A stretch of DNA of 33,053 bases. Source: JALZAA01 sp036005605 (GTDB lineage Bacteria; Actinomycetota; Acidimicrobiia; IMCC26256; JACDBD01). This document shows positions 1-7,130 of this stretch, in pieces. Made by a program: the position numbers and the translations under genes. Position 1 is the stretch's first letter; each line of letters begins with the position of its first letter. A model generated the notes under the pieces. The model was given only the letters and a program-made list of their open reading frames with translations, made no database searches and was not told the origin of the DNA. Where the stretch lies: positions 1-33,053 of the forward strand of contig DASYQJ010000036.1 of the NCBI GenBank assembly GCA_036005605.1, read 5' to 3'.

Positions 1-1
1 C

Positions 2-571
2 GACGTGCTCGTGAACAACGCCGGCGTCGGCTGGCAGGGCGTGGTCGAGACCATGCCGAGCGACAAGGTCCGGCAGCTGTTCGAGGTCAACGTGCTCGCG
101 CTCATCGACCTCACCCAGCGGGTCCTGCCGGGGATGCTCGAACGGCGCCGCGGGCACGTCGTCAACGTCGGCTCCATCGCCGGCTACGTGGCCTCGCCGG
201 GCGAGACCGTCTACTGCGCGACGAAGTTCGCGGTGCAGGGGTTCACCGACGGCCTTCGCCGTGAAGTCGGCCGCCGCGGCGTGCAGGTCACGCTGATCGC
301 GCCCGGTCCGATCAAGACCGAGTTCATGGCCCGGATCCGCACCGGCGAGCCGGCGGCCGAGCCGGGCGCTCTCGACTACGGCCTGTCCCCGGAATCAGTC
401 GCGAAGGCGATCGTGCGCGCGCTCACGCGAAAACGCGTCCCGGGTTACCGCACGATCACCGTGCCCCGAATCGGCGGGATCAGCCGGATCGGTTCAGCAC
501 CGGTGATGTCCCACGCCACTGACCTCGCGACCCGCGGCAGGGCGCGCAAGGCGCTGGCGGGCGAGGAGTAG
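2..571 (+). CDS. SDR family oxidoreductase, 5' end outside the window
   Basis: This is a classical short-chain dehydrogenase/reductase, an NAD(P)-dependent soluble oxidoreductase. The reading frame is already open at base 2 (Asp-Val-Leu-Val-Asn-Asn-Ala-Gly), so the Rossmann glycine motif and the true start lie upstream. Visible motifs in order are NNAG (structural/active-site Asn), the catalytic Ser in NVGSIAGYV, the catalytic Tyr-x-x-x-Lys as YCATK, and a PG/T motif (APGPIKTEF) after strand beta-6. About 190 residues are present of a usual 250-280. The substrate cannot be told from sequence. It is followed after 7 nt by a small basic ORF on the same strand. Confidence 0.93.
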   Translation, partial: DVLVNNAGVGWQGVVETMPSDKVRQLFEVNVLALIDLTQRVLPGMLERRRGHVVNVGSIAGYVASPGETVYCATKFAVQGFTDGLRREVGRRGVQVTLIAPGPIKTEFMARIRTGEPAAEPGALDYGLSPESVAKAIVRALTRKRVPGYRTITVPRIGGISRIGSAPVMSHATDLATRGRARKALAGEE

Positions 572-578
572 GCGCACG

Positions 579-743
579 ATGCCCGTCCGGCGACGCAAAG
601 ACGCGAAAGGCCCCTACTACCAGTGGGGCGACAGCGGGAGGAAATACCGCTACGCGCCCGGGGACAAGGACAGCAGGGAGAGGGCCAAGCGGGGCGCGAC
701 CCGGCAGGGCCAGGCTGCGCACGCGCACGGCTACCGCGGCTGA
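579..743 (+). CDS. small basic hypothetical protein (54 aa)
   Basis: ATG at 579 opens a 54-codon frame ending in TGA at 741-743. The product is Arg/Lys-rich (starts MPVRRRKDAK) with an aromatic Tyr-Tyr-x-Trp-Gly stretch, a KYRYAPGDKDSRERAKRGA segment and QGQAAHAHGY near the end. The pattern K-Y-x-Y-x-P-G-(x)n-S-R-x-x-A-(x)n-Q-G-x-A resembles, from memory, small proteins and tails found in phage and actinobacterial genomes. I cannot name a function. It starts 7 nt after the SDR stop, and its last 13 nt overlap the convergent SRPBCC gene. Codon use is GC3-rich like its neighbours, which supports real coding. Confidence 0.6.
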   Translation: MPVRRRKDAKGPYYQWGDSGRKYRYAPGDKDSRERAKRGATRQGQAAHAHGYRG

Positions 744-1225
744 CTCGCTCCCGCGTCGTCGTGCGCGGCGACGCCGTGTCCGCGCTCGCCCGCCTCGAGC
801 AACCGCGCGATCTCGGCGACCTCCTGGTCGACGGAGTCTGCGAACCACTGGCCGCCGACTCGGTCGTACAGCCAGCCCAGGGGGCCCCGGCCGAGGTCCA
901 TCTCTTCGACGTGATGGATGCGGGTGCCGCCCTCGACCTCGTCGATCTCGAACCACGCGTGCAGATGTTGCGGCACACCGTGCTCGAGCGTGACGTCGAT
1001 GCGGTGCGGTGCTTCCCACCGGTAGCGGGTGATCACCGAGCCCGGGAACCTGCCCAGGAACCGCCCGTCCTCGCGGGCGATCATCCCGTCGGCGGTATCG
1101 CCCAGCTTGGTGACCCAAACCATCTTGGTGTCGGCCTTCGTGTACTGGGCGGGGTCGAGGACGAAGTCGAACGCTTCCTGCGGCGTCACGCCTCGCGCGA
1201 TCGCGGTGCCTTCGCCTCGGATCAT
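731..1225 (-). CDS. SRPBCC (polyketide cyclase/START-like) family protein
   Basis: A 164-aa protein of the SRPBCC helix-grip fold, which binds hydrophobic ligands in a deep cavity. The N-terminus (MIRGEGTAIARGVTPQEAFD) and the central segment WVTKLGDTADGMIAREDGR fit polyketide-cyclase/dehydrase-type members of usual length. The start at 1225 is chosen over an upstream in-frame start because a strong Shine-Dalgarno AGGAGGA lies 5-11 nt before it. It is the last gene of the leftward TetR - sulfatase - DUF1330 - SRPBCC run, 79 nt after DUF1330. Ligand and catalytic role are unknown. Its end overlaps the convergent 54-aa ORF by 13 nt. Confidence 0.82.
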   Translation of the reverse strand: MIRGEGTAIARGVTPQEAFDFVLDPAQYTKADTKMVWVTKLGDTADGMIAREDGRFLGRFPGSVITRYRWEAPHRIDVTLEHGVPQHLHAWFEIDEVEGGTRIHHVEEMDLGRGPLGWLYDRVGGQWFADSVDQEVAEIARLLEAGERGHGVAAHDDAGASQPR

Positions 1226-1304
1226 GTCTCCTCCTGGCGCCGTTGCAAGCTGCGGCTCTGCGCCGACGGTCGGCAAAGCCGCCGTCTGCGCGCGTGAAGG
1301 TAGC

Positions 1305-1715
1305 TCAGCCCTCCGTGTGCCGGTACAGCTCCGTCATCGCGATGAGGCGCGAGTCGGCGAGGCCGGCGGTCCGGTCCTTGGACACGTCCTGGTACTTCGG
1401 GCTGGACGTCATCTCGAGGAACGCTCTGCGCGACGGGTACTCCACGAGGATCACCGCGTCCCAGTCGTCGGCGTCCCCGCCGATCACGACCGAGTCGGCC
1501 CGCCCCTGCCACAGGATCCGACCGCCGACCTTCTCGAGCATCGAGCGCACGCGATCGCCGTAGCGCGCGTACGAGTCGCGCCCGGACCCGCGCTCGTCGC
1601 CATTCTCGCTGCCGGACCGCTCGGCGAACTTGAGCAGGTTCAACATCACGACGGGTGTGTCGAGGTCGCTGTCGAGGAGCGCCTGGATCTGGTCCTTGGT
1701 CGGAGCGATCGGCAT
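1305..1715 (-). CDS. DUF1330 domain protein
   Basis: A 136-aa protein of the DUF1330 family, small ferredoxin-like-fold proteins related to dimeric alpha-beta barrels. Diagnostic segments are VVMLNLLKFAERS near residue 22, YARYGDRVRSMLEKVGGRILWQG in the middle and DAVILVEYPSRRAFLEM before the C-terminus. This is the family pattern of 'N-L-L-K-F' followed by 'Y-P-S-x-x-A-F'. A good ribosome-binding site AAGGAAGGA precedes the ATG. It sits 26 nt downstream of the sulfatase and is probably co-transcribed with it. No enzymatic activity is established for the family; a small-molecule monooxygenase or isomerase role is possible. Confidence 0.85.
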   Translation of the reverse strand: MPIAPTKDQIQALLDSDLDTPVVMLNLLKFAERSGSENGDERGSGRDSYARYGDRVRSMLEKVGGRILWQGRADSVVIGGDADDWDAVILVEYPSRRAFLEMTSSPKYQDVSKDRTAGLADSRLIAMTELYRHTEG

Positions 1716-1741
1716 GACGTGTCCTTCCTTCTCTCTGTCGT

Positions 1742-3361
1742 CTATGCGGGACGCGCGACCGGGAGCTTCGGCTCGCGCCCGGCGGGCAGGCTGTCGTAGA
1801 GGTCGGCGACGAGGTCCGATCGAACCGACCGGTACCCCGGGTCGTCCCAGAGGTTGCGGAACTGGTGCGGGTCCTCGTCTACCCGGTACAGCTCGCCCTC
1901 GGTGCCGTCGTAGGCGACGGAGCTGCGCGGCCCGCCGTCCGCCAGCCCGAGACGGCGCGAGATCTGCTCGGGGAGGTGGCCGAGGAAGTCCTCGAGGCCG
2001 TTCGGCTCGCCGATGGTGCTCGGCTCATAAGCCGTGCATGACCATCCGTCGCGGTAGATCGAGCGCATGTGCATCCCGTAACCGGGGAACTGGCTGTCCC
2101 ACTCGCACAACGCCCGCTCGCGAGTGGAACCGGGCGACGTGGGCAGCGGCACGCCCTGCATCGACGCCGACGGCTCGACCCCGGCGATCGCACAGAACGT
2201 GGGCGCGAGGTCGAGGTGGCCGACCGGCTCGCCGACGTCGGCAGGCGCGACGCCCGCCGACGGCGCCGGCCGCCACACGAACGGCACCCGCATCAGCGCG
2301 TCGGTGTGGAATGGGCCCTTGAACAGGAGGCCGTAGTCGCCCTGGAGCTCGCCGTGGTCGGTCGTGAAGAAGACATCGGTGTCGTCGGTCCACCCCCGCC
2401 GGTCGACGGTGTCGAGCACGCGGCCGCACGCTTCGTCGATGAGCTCGTTCATCACGTGCGTGAGCGCGTTCACCTCGCGAACTTGGTCGTCCTCGAGAGT
2501 GGACGGCACGAAGCGGGCCGGTCCGCCCTCGACGTTGTGCCACGTGCCCTCGTAGAACCCGAGCCAGTGCGGAGGTTTCTGCGCCAGCACGTCGCGGATG
2601 GCTTCGGGCGAGCCGGGGTGCCCGGGCGGAAGGTCGAGGTCCTGCCATGGCACGCGCTTGCGCTCGGATGCGGGCGGATCCCACGGGTGGTGGGGGTCGG
2701 GGAAGCTCATCCACACGAACCAGTCGTCGGCGTCGGCGAGCGAGTCCAGGAACGCGATCGTGCGGTCGGCCACCCAGTCGGTGTGGTACAGGTCGCGCGG
2801 GATCGGGTTGATCTTCGTCTCGGGGGCGCCGGTGTCGCCGCCGCCCTCGGCCTGGAGCAGCGCGGCGAAGCCGTCGATCTGGTCGGGGTGGTGCTCGACG
2901 AGCCACGTCCCGTAGTGCTGGAAGCCTCGGCCGGCGATGGTCGGCGCGTGCATGGCCAGCTCGGCGTGCTCAAACCCGCGCAGCGGGCCGGTCGAGCCCT
3001 CCTGCGCCATCGCGTTCTCCGGGAAGGTGAACATCGGATCGAAGCCGGGGTCGAAGTGCGCCTTCCCGAGCAGCGCGGTGCGGTATCCGGCCTGCTCGGC
3101 GAGATGCGCGGCGACGCTGGGCGAGTCGTGCGGCAGCTGCACACCGTTGGCGAACACTCCGTGCGTGCGCACGTACTGACCCGTGAGCATGGTCGAGCGG
3201 GCGGGCATGCACACCGTGTTCTGGTTGTACGCGCGCCGGTAGTTGATGCCGTCGGCAGCGAGGCGATCGACGACGGGCGTACGCGCGATCTCGTTACCGT
3301 TGCATCCCAGCGCGTCGTAACGCTGCTGGTCGGTGGTGATGAACAGGATCTTCCGTCCCAT
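1742..3361 (-). CDS. sulfatase family hydrolase (formylglycine type)
   Basis: A 539-aa alkaline-phosphatase-superfamily sulfatase that would hydrolyse sulfate (or phosphonate) esters with a formylglycine nucleophile. The N-terminus MGRKILFITTDQQRYDALG carries the first metal-binding Asp (D11). Cys51 lies in Cys-Met-Pro-Ala-Arg, matching the C-x-P-x-R signature that a formylglycine-generating enzyme modifies. A second metal motif TTDHGE is present further on. No signal peptide is visible, so it is probably cytoplasmic. A strong GGAGGGG site precedes the ATG, 14 nt after the TetR stop. The co-operonic TetR suggests substrate-induced expression. Substrate is unknown; phosphonate monoester hydrolase is an alternative. 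Confidence 0.93.
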   Translation of the reverse strand: MGRKILFITTDQQRYDALGCNGNEIARTPVVDRLAADGINYRRAYNQNTVCMPARSTMLTGQYVRTHGVFANGVQLPHDSPSVAAHLAEQAGYRTALLGKAHFDPGFDPMFTFPENAMAQEGSTGPLRGFEHAELAMHAPTIAGRGFQHYGTWLVEHHPDQIDGFAALLQAEGGGDTGAPETKINPIPRDLYHTDWVADRTIAFLDSLADADDWFVWMSFPDPHHPWDPPASERKRVPWQDLDLPPGHPGSPEAIRDVLAQKPPHWLGFYEGTWHNVEGGPARFVPSTLEDDQVREVNALTHVMNELIDEACGRVLDTVDRRGWTDDTDVFFTTDHGELQGDYGLLFKGPFHTDALMRVPFVWRPAPSAGVAPADVGEPVGHLDLAPTFCAIAGVEPSASMQGVPLPTSPGSTRERALCEWDSQFPGYGMHMRSIYRDGWSCTAYEPSTIGEPNGLEDFLGHLPEQISRRLGLADGGPRSSVAYDGTEGELYRVDEDPHQFRNLWDDPGYRSVRSDLVADLYDSLPAGREPKLPVARPA

Positions 3362-3375
3362 GGGAACCCCTCCGA

Positions 3376-4068
3376 TCAGGCCGCTCGGTTACCGGGACGC
3401 GCGAGCGTCCGCTCGCACGCCCGCAGCTCGGCGACGAGCTTCGTGCGCGTCGACGACGTGGCAACGCCGAGCAACGACACCCGCAACGCGTAGTCGGCCT
3501 CGGCCCGGAACCCGGCCGCGTTCATCTCACCGGCCGCCCAGCGGCGGATCACGCCGTTGACCGCCAGCGTGACGTGCAAGCCGAGCACGTGCGGGTCGAG
3601 GTCATCCCGCAGCAAGCCTTGGCCCATCGCGTCGCGGATCGAAGCCTCGTACAGCGCGATGGTGCGGCGCCGGATCGGGACGCCCCGCGTCCCGGCGGCG
3701 GGGTCATGCACGGCCTGGACGAGGGCGCGGTACAGCGCGGGCCGGGCGACAAAATGATCGACGACCCCGGCGACCAGCGCACGCGCCCGGTCGAGCGGGT
3801 CCCGGGACGCGACCGCTGCCAGCTGCGCGCCGAGATCCTCGAGACCGGACCGGAGCAACGCGACGAGCACGTCCTCCTTCGACCCGATGAGGTTGTAGAC
3901 GGTGGCGTAACTCACGCCTGCGGTCTCCGACAGGCGGCGCATCGTGAGGCCGTCGAGCCCGTCGGTTTCGACGAGCTGCGCGGCAGCATCGAGGATCCGG
4001 CGCCGGCGCCGCGCCTTGCCCTGCTCCCGGCGCCCCTGTTCCTGCACGCCCTGCTCCGCCAAAGTCAT
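3376..4068 (-). CDS. TetR/AcrR family transcriptional regulator
   Basis: A 230-aa TetR-family repressor. After a charged tail, residues 24-70 form the HTH domain: RRRILDAAAQLVETDGLDGLTMRRLSETAGVSYATVYNLIGSKEDVLVAL read in segments, with the recognition helix around SYATVYNLIGSK. The C-terminal helical region would bind the inducer and dimerise. It is the first gene of the leftward operon with the sulfatase, DUF1330 and SRPBCC genes and divergent from the amidohydrolase, so it probably controls both. A -10 box TATACT ends 6 nt before the ATG, consistent with a leaderless message. Confidence 0.93.
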   Translation of the reverse strand: MTLAEQGVQEQGRREQGKARRRRRILDAAAQLVETDGLDGLTMRRLSETAGVSYATVYNLIGSKEDVLVALLRSGLEDLGAQLAAVASRDPLDRARALVAGVVDHFVARPALYRALVQAVHDPAAGTRGVPIRRRTIALYEASIRDAMGQGLLRDDLDPHVLGLHVTLAVNGVIRRWAAGEMNAAGFRAEADYALRVSLLGVATSSTRTKLVAELRACERTLARPGNRAA

Positions 4069-4073
4069 ATCAG

Positions 4074-4079
4074 AGTATA
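4074..4079 (-). promoter_or_regulatory. -10 box of a probably leaderless TetR promoter
   Basis: On the minus strand TATACT, five of six bases matching the TATAAT consensus, lies 5 nt upstream of the TetR ATG at 4068. That spacing places transcription initiation at or within a base or two of the start codon, the arrangement of leaderless actinobacterial genes. No SD sequence is present. No clear -35 box was found. Confidence 0.55.
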
Positions 4080-4101
4080 AGTTTGCCCCCGCCGGGTCGG
4101 C

Positions 4102-4120
4102 GGCGCAAGGGCGCCTTTTT
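4102..4120 (+). terminator. intrinsic terminator-like hairpin in the TetR/amidohydrolase intergenic region
   Basis: GGCGC, loop AAGG, GCGCC, then TTTTT: a 5-bp all-GC stem with a tetraloop followed directly by five T on the plus strand. A second perfect hairpin (CCGCCG, loop GGT, CGGCGG, 4089-4103) lies just before it. The terminator is 44 nt upstream of the amidohydrolase ATG at 4165. It could insulate that gene from antisense read-through across the TetR operon, or act as an attenuator if the promoter lies upstream. Confidence 0.5.
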
Positions 4121-4164
4121 CAGCCGGGCGTAGGCTCCAATTCACTGCAGTTCAGGGGGCAGGC

Positions 4165-5868
4165 ATGGCATACGACCTCGTGATCCGGAACGGGACCGTG
4201 GTCGACGGCACCGGGCGTCCGTCGTTCCGCGGCGACGTGGCCGTGTCCGGCGACCGGATCGCCGCCGTCGGCGAGGTGGACGGTGACGGGCGCGAGACGA
4301 TCGACGCCGAAGGACGTGTCGTCAGCCCCGGCTTCGTGGACGTCCATACCCACCTCGACGCCCAGGTCGGCTGGGACCCGGTGGCGTCGTCGTCGTGCTG
4401 GCACGGCGTCACGTCCGTCGTGCTCGGCAACTGCGGTGTGACGTTCGCGCCGTGCAAGCCCGAGGACCGCGAGTTCCTCGCCGAGCTCATGGAGTCGGTC
4501 GAGGACATCCCCGCCGCCAGCATCCTCGACGGACTCTCCTGGCAGTGGAAGACCTACGGCGAGTATCTCGGCGAGCTCGACCGGCTCCCCAAGGGCGTGA
4601 ACGTCGGCGGCATGGTCGGCCACTGCGCCGTCCGGCACTGGACCATGGGTGAGCGCGGGCTCGACGAAACGCCCGCCTCGGCCGACGACATCGCCGCGAT
4701 GACCGCGCTCGTCGACGAGGCGATCGGCGCCGGTGCGCTCGGCTTCTCGACGTCGCGCACGATGCTCCACCGCGTACCCGACGGTCGTGCCGTCCCGGGC
4801 ACGTACGCGACACCCGAAGAGCTCCTCGCGATCGGAGACGTGCTCGGTCGGCACCGACGCGGCACGTTCGAGGTCGCGCCCAAGTTCGGCGAAAACGATG
4901 GCGCAGACTACGAGGGGTCCCGCGCCGAGGTGGCCTGGATGGCGGAGGTCAACCGGACGACAGGCCGGCCCGTCACGTTCGGTCTCGCCCAGAGCGACTT
5001 CCGTCCCGAGCTCCACACGCGCGTGCTCGGCTTCGTCGACGAGGAAGCGGCACGCGGCGCGCAGCTCCGCCCGCAAACGACCGCGCGCGGCATCGGGCTG
5101 CTCTTCGGCATCGCGCACCGCACGCTCTACGACGGTCTGCCGTCGTGGCAGGCGCTCCAAGCGCTCGACCTCGACGGCCGCCTCGCCGCACTCGACGACG
5201 ACGACCGACGCGCCCAACTGATCCGCGACGCCGACGAGCGCCCGCCGGGCCTCGATCCCGGCTGGGTGTACCTGGTCGGGACGACGGACGCGCACTATGC
5301 CTACACACCGGAGGACAGCCTCGGAGCGCTCGCCGCTCGCGCTGGCGAGTCGCCGGCAGCGACGTTCGTGCGGCTCGCACGCGAGAGCCGGGGACGGGCG
5401 CTGTTCAGCTTCCCGTTCCTGAACCAGAGCCTCGCCGCCGTCGACGAGATGCTGCACCACCCCACCGTCATGCTCGGCCTCGGCGACTCGGGTGCGCACG
5501 TCGGCCAGATCATGGACGCCTCCCTGCCGACCTTCTTCCTCTCGCACTGGGTTCGCGACCGCCGGGTGTTCACCATCGAGGACGGGATCCGCCGCCTGAC
5601 CTCGGATACCGCTGGCGTCTTCGGAGTGACCGACCGCGGCGTGATCTGCGAGGGCGCATACGCCGACCTCAACGTGTTCGACCTCGACGCGCTCCATCTC
5701 CCCCTGCCCGAGTACGTGCACGACTTCCCCGGCGGCGCCGGGAGGTTCGTGCAACGGGGCGACGGCTACGACGCCACGATCGTCAACGGACGCGTCTTCA
5801 TGCGCGCGGGCGAGCCCACCGGCGAGCTGCCCGGGGCCGTGCTGCGGAGCGGTCCACCCGCCGCGTGA
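4165..5868 (+). CDS. N-acyl-D-amino-acid deacylase-like amidohydrolase
   Basis: A 567-aa metal-dependent amidohydrolase of the D-aminoacylase branch. It opens with the typical beta-sandwich MAYDLVIRNGTVVDGTG, then VVSPGFVDVHTHLDAQ with the metal-binding His-x-His (H61, H63). It has a Cys near residue 90-97 (GNCGVTFAPC) as in D-aminoacylases, and the late metal Asp in LGLGDSGAHVGQ. The C-terminus returns to the sandwich (ADLNVFDLDAL, ATIVNGRVFMRAGEPTGELPG). It would hydrolyse an amide or cyclic amide; the substrate is uncertain. A GGGGGCAGG ribosome-binding site precedes the ATG. Its stop overlaps the GTG of the next gene (GTGA), so the two are translationally coupled. Confidence 0.9.
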   Translation: MAYDLVIRNGTVVDGTGRPSFRGDVAVSGDRIAAVGEVDGDGRETIDAEGRVVSPGFVDVHTHLDAQVGWDPVASSSCWHGVTSVVLGNCGVTFAPCKPEDREFLAELMESVEDIPAASILDGLSWQWKTYGEYLGELDRLPKGVNVGGMVGHCAVRHWTMGERGLDETPASADDIAAMTALVDEAIGAGALGFSTSRTMLHRVPDGRAVPGTYATPEELLAIGDVLGRHRRGTFEVAPKFGENDGADYEGSRAEVAWMAEVNRTTGRPVTFGLAQSDFRPELHTRVLGFVDEEAARGAQLRPQTTARGIGLLFGIAHRTLYDGLPSWQALQALDLDGRLAALDDDDRRAQLIRDADERPPGLDPGWVYLVGTTDAHYAYTPEDSLGALAARAGESPAATFVRLARESRGRALFSFPFLNQSLAAVDEMLHHPTVMLGLGDSGAHVGQIMDASLPTFFLSHWVRDRRVFTIEDGIRRLTSDTAGVFGVTDRGVICEGAYADLNVFDLDALHLPLPEYVHDFPGGAGRFVQRGDGYDATIVNGRVFMRAGEPTGELPGAVLRSGPPAA

Positions 5869-6770
5869 TCACCGTGGCGCCGGCGACGCTCGATTGGCTG
5901 GGGTGCGCGACCTTCCGGTTGACCGTCGCCGACCTCGTCGTCTTCCTCGACGCGTACATCGACCGCGTGCCGTCGGCGCCGCCGGTCGGCCTCACGACCG
6001 GCGACGTCGATCGCGCCAATTGGATCGTCGTCGGCCACTCGCATTTTGACCACCTCTGGGGCGCCGAGACGATCGCCCGGACCACGGGCGCGACGATCCT
6101 CGGCTCGTACGAGACCGTGCGCGTCATGGAGGGGCAGGGCGTTCCGCGCGAGCAGCTGCTGCCCGTTGCCGGTGGTGAACGCGTCCGCCTCGCGCCGGAC
6201 GTGACCGTCACCGCGTTCCCCAGTCAGCACTCGTGTGTGTGGTCGCACACGAAGATGACCGACGCCGACGAGGTCTGCATCGGCGACCTCGGGCTCACCT
6301 ACCAGGAACAACAGGAACGGTTCGCCGCCCTCGCCGAGTGGTTCGGCACCCTCGACCCCGAAGTGCAGGCGCACCTCGGCGCCAGCTACCAGGGCGCCCG
6401 CGGCGACGGCGGCGCGCTCGTGTTCCTCTTCGAGACACCCGCCGGCTCGCTCTTCTATCAGGACACGTCGGGACACTGGTCCGGCATCCTGCGCGACCTC
6501 AGGCCCGACGTCGCGATCCTCGCCGCCGCCGGCCGGGGCAACGTCGACGGAGAACCGGTGCAGGGCTCGCTCGCCGCGTTCGTGGCCCGCCAGGCCGACC
6601 TGCTGCGCCCGCGGCGCGTCGTGCTGGGCCATCACGACGACTGGCTGCCCGGCTTCTCGAACGCGATCGACACGAAGCCGATCCGGGACGAGCTCGCGCG
6701 CCAGAGCCCGCGCGCCGAGCTGGTCGAGATGGGCTACCTCGAGGGCTACCGGCTGTTCGACGGCGTGTAG
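5865..6770 (+). CDS. MBL-fold metallo-hydrolase
   Basis: A 301-aa metallo-beta-lactamase-fold hydrolase. The GTG at 5865 is chosen because it overlaps the previous stop as GTGA and starts directly before the fold's first strands (ATLDWLGCATFRLTVADLVVFLDAY). The metal-binding H-x-H-x-D-H motif is HSHFDH (H58, H60, D62, H63). Further ligands are likely the His of FPSQHSC, the Asp of YQDTSGHW and the His pair of LGHHDDW. It is UlaG/YycJ-like in layout but its substrate is unknown. Coupling to the amidohydrolase suggests consecutive hydrolytic steps. Its last 25 nt overlap the convergent gene ending at 6746. Confidence 0.9.
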   Translation: MITVAPATLDWLGCATFRLTVADLVVFLDAYIDRVPSAPPVGLTTGDVDRANWIVVGHSHFDHLWGAETIARTTGATILGSYETVRVMEGQGVPREQLLPVAGGERVRLAPDVTVTAFPSQHSCVWSHTKMTDADEVCIGDLGLTYQEQQERFAALAEWFGTLDPEVQAHLGASYQGARGDGGALVFLFETPAGSLFYQDTSGHWSGILRDLRPDVAILAAAGRGNVDGEPVQGSLAAFVARQADLLRPRRVVLGHHDDWLPGFSNAIDTKPIRDELARQSPRAELVEMGYLEGYRLFDGV

Positions 6771-7030
6771 CCGGCGACGAGCCCGAGCGGGCCCCGCACC
6801 CGGTCACGCTGTCGCTGCTGCCGGTACGCGAGCTTGCCGGCTCGGATCGCCGCCCGGCCGGCGCGGACCGTCTCGTCGAGGTGGTCGCCCACCTGAGAGA
6901 GCGCACGGTCCAGCTCGCCGACGGCGTCGTTGAAGTGCGAGGCCGCCGTGGCGAGCACGTCCCGGCAGCTCTCGCCGAGGCCCGGGCGAAGCACGACGAC
7001 GTTGGCGCTACGGGGATGCAGCCTGGTCAC
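6746..7030 (-). CDS. hypothetical protein (94 aa), predicted helical
   Basis: GTG at 7030 follows GGAGGTGG with 3 nt spacing and opens a 94-codon frame. The protein is mostly helical and charged: residues 18-70 (GESCRDVLATAASHFNDAV, then ELDRALSQVGDHLDETVRAGRAA) look like an amphipathic helix or coiled coil. The end is basic (AYRQQRQRDRVRG). I do not recognise a family. It is divergent from the P450 operon and may share its regulatory region at 7031-7130. The 25-nt convergent overlap with the MBL gene and the lack of homology I can cite keep confidence moderate. Confidence 0.55.
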   Translation of the reverse strand: MTRLHPRSANVVVLRPGLGESCRDVLATAASHFNDAVGELDRALSQVGDHLDETVRAGRAAIRAGKLAYRQQRQRDRVRGPLGLVAGYTPSNSR

Positions 7031-7075
7031 GAGGCCACCTCCAGAACGATCGGATACTCCACGGTATCTCCCCGC

Positions 7076-7095
7076 TATGCTGACGCCAGCGTCAG
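7076..7095 (+). promoter_or_regulatory. putative promoter -10 and palindromic operator of the P450 operon
   Basis: TATGCT (7076-7081) fits a -10 box. It overlaps a near-perfect palindrome at 7080-7095, CTGACGCCAGCGTCAG, with 7-bp arms and a 2-bp centre. Position and symmetry suit binding by a dimeric repressor (TetR type is common for P450 genes) that would block RNA polymerase. It lies 35 nt before the P450 ATG and 50 nt from the divergent gene's start. No dedicated regulator gene is adjacent. Confidence 0.6.
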
Positions 7096-7130
7096 GTGGG
7101 GGCGCTCCCGTCGAGCTGGGAGGGACGTCC

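Noticed and set aside
2069..3493. 474-codon plus-strand frame opposite the sulfatase
   Set aside because: Shadow of the sulfatase; His/Val/Arg-biased, no motif, no ribosome-binding site.
4120..5754. Long open frame (544 codons) antisense to the amidohydrolase
   Set aside because: Mirror of GC3-rich coding on the plus strand; no domain, His/Glu/Arg-biased shadow composition, while the plus strand shows complete amidohydrolase motifs.
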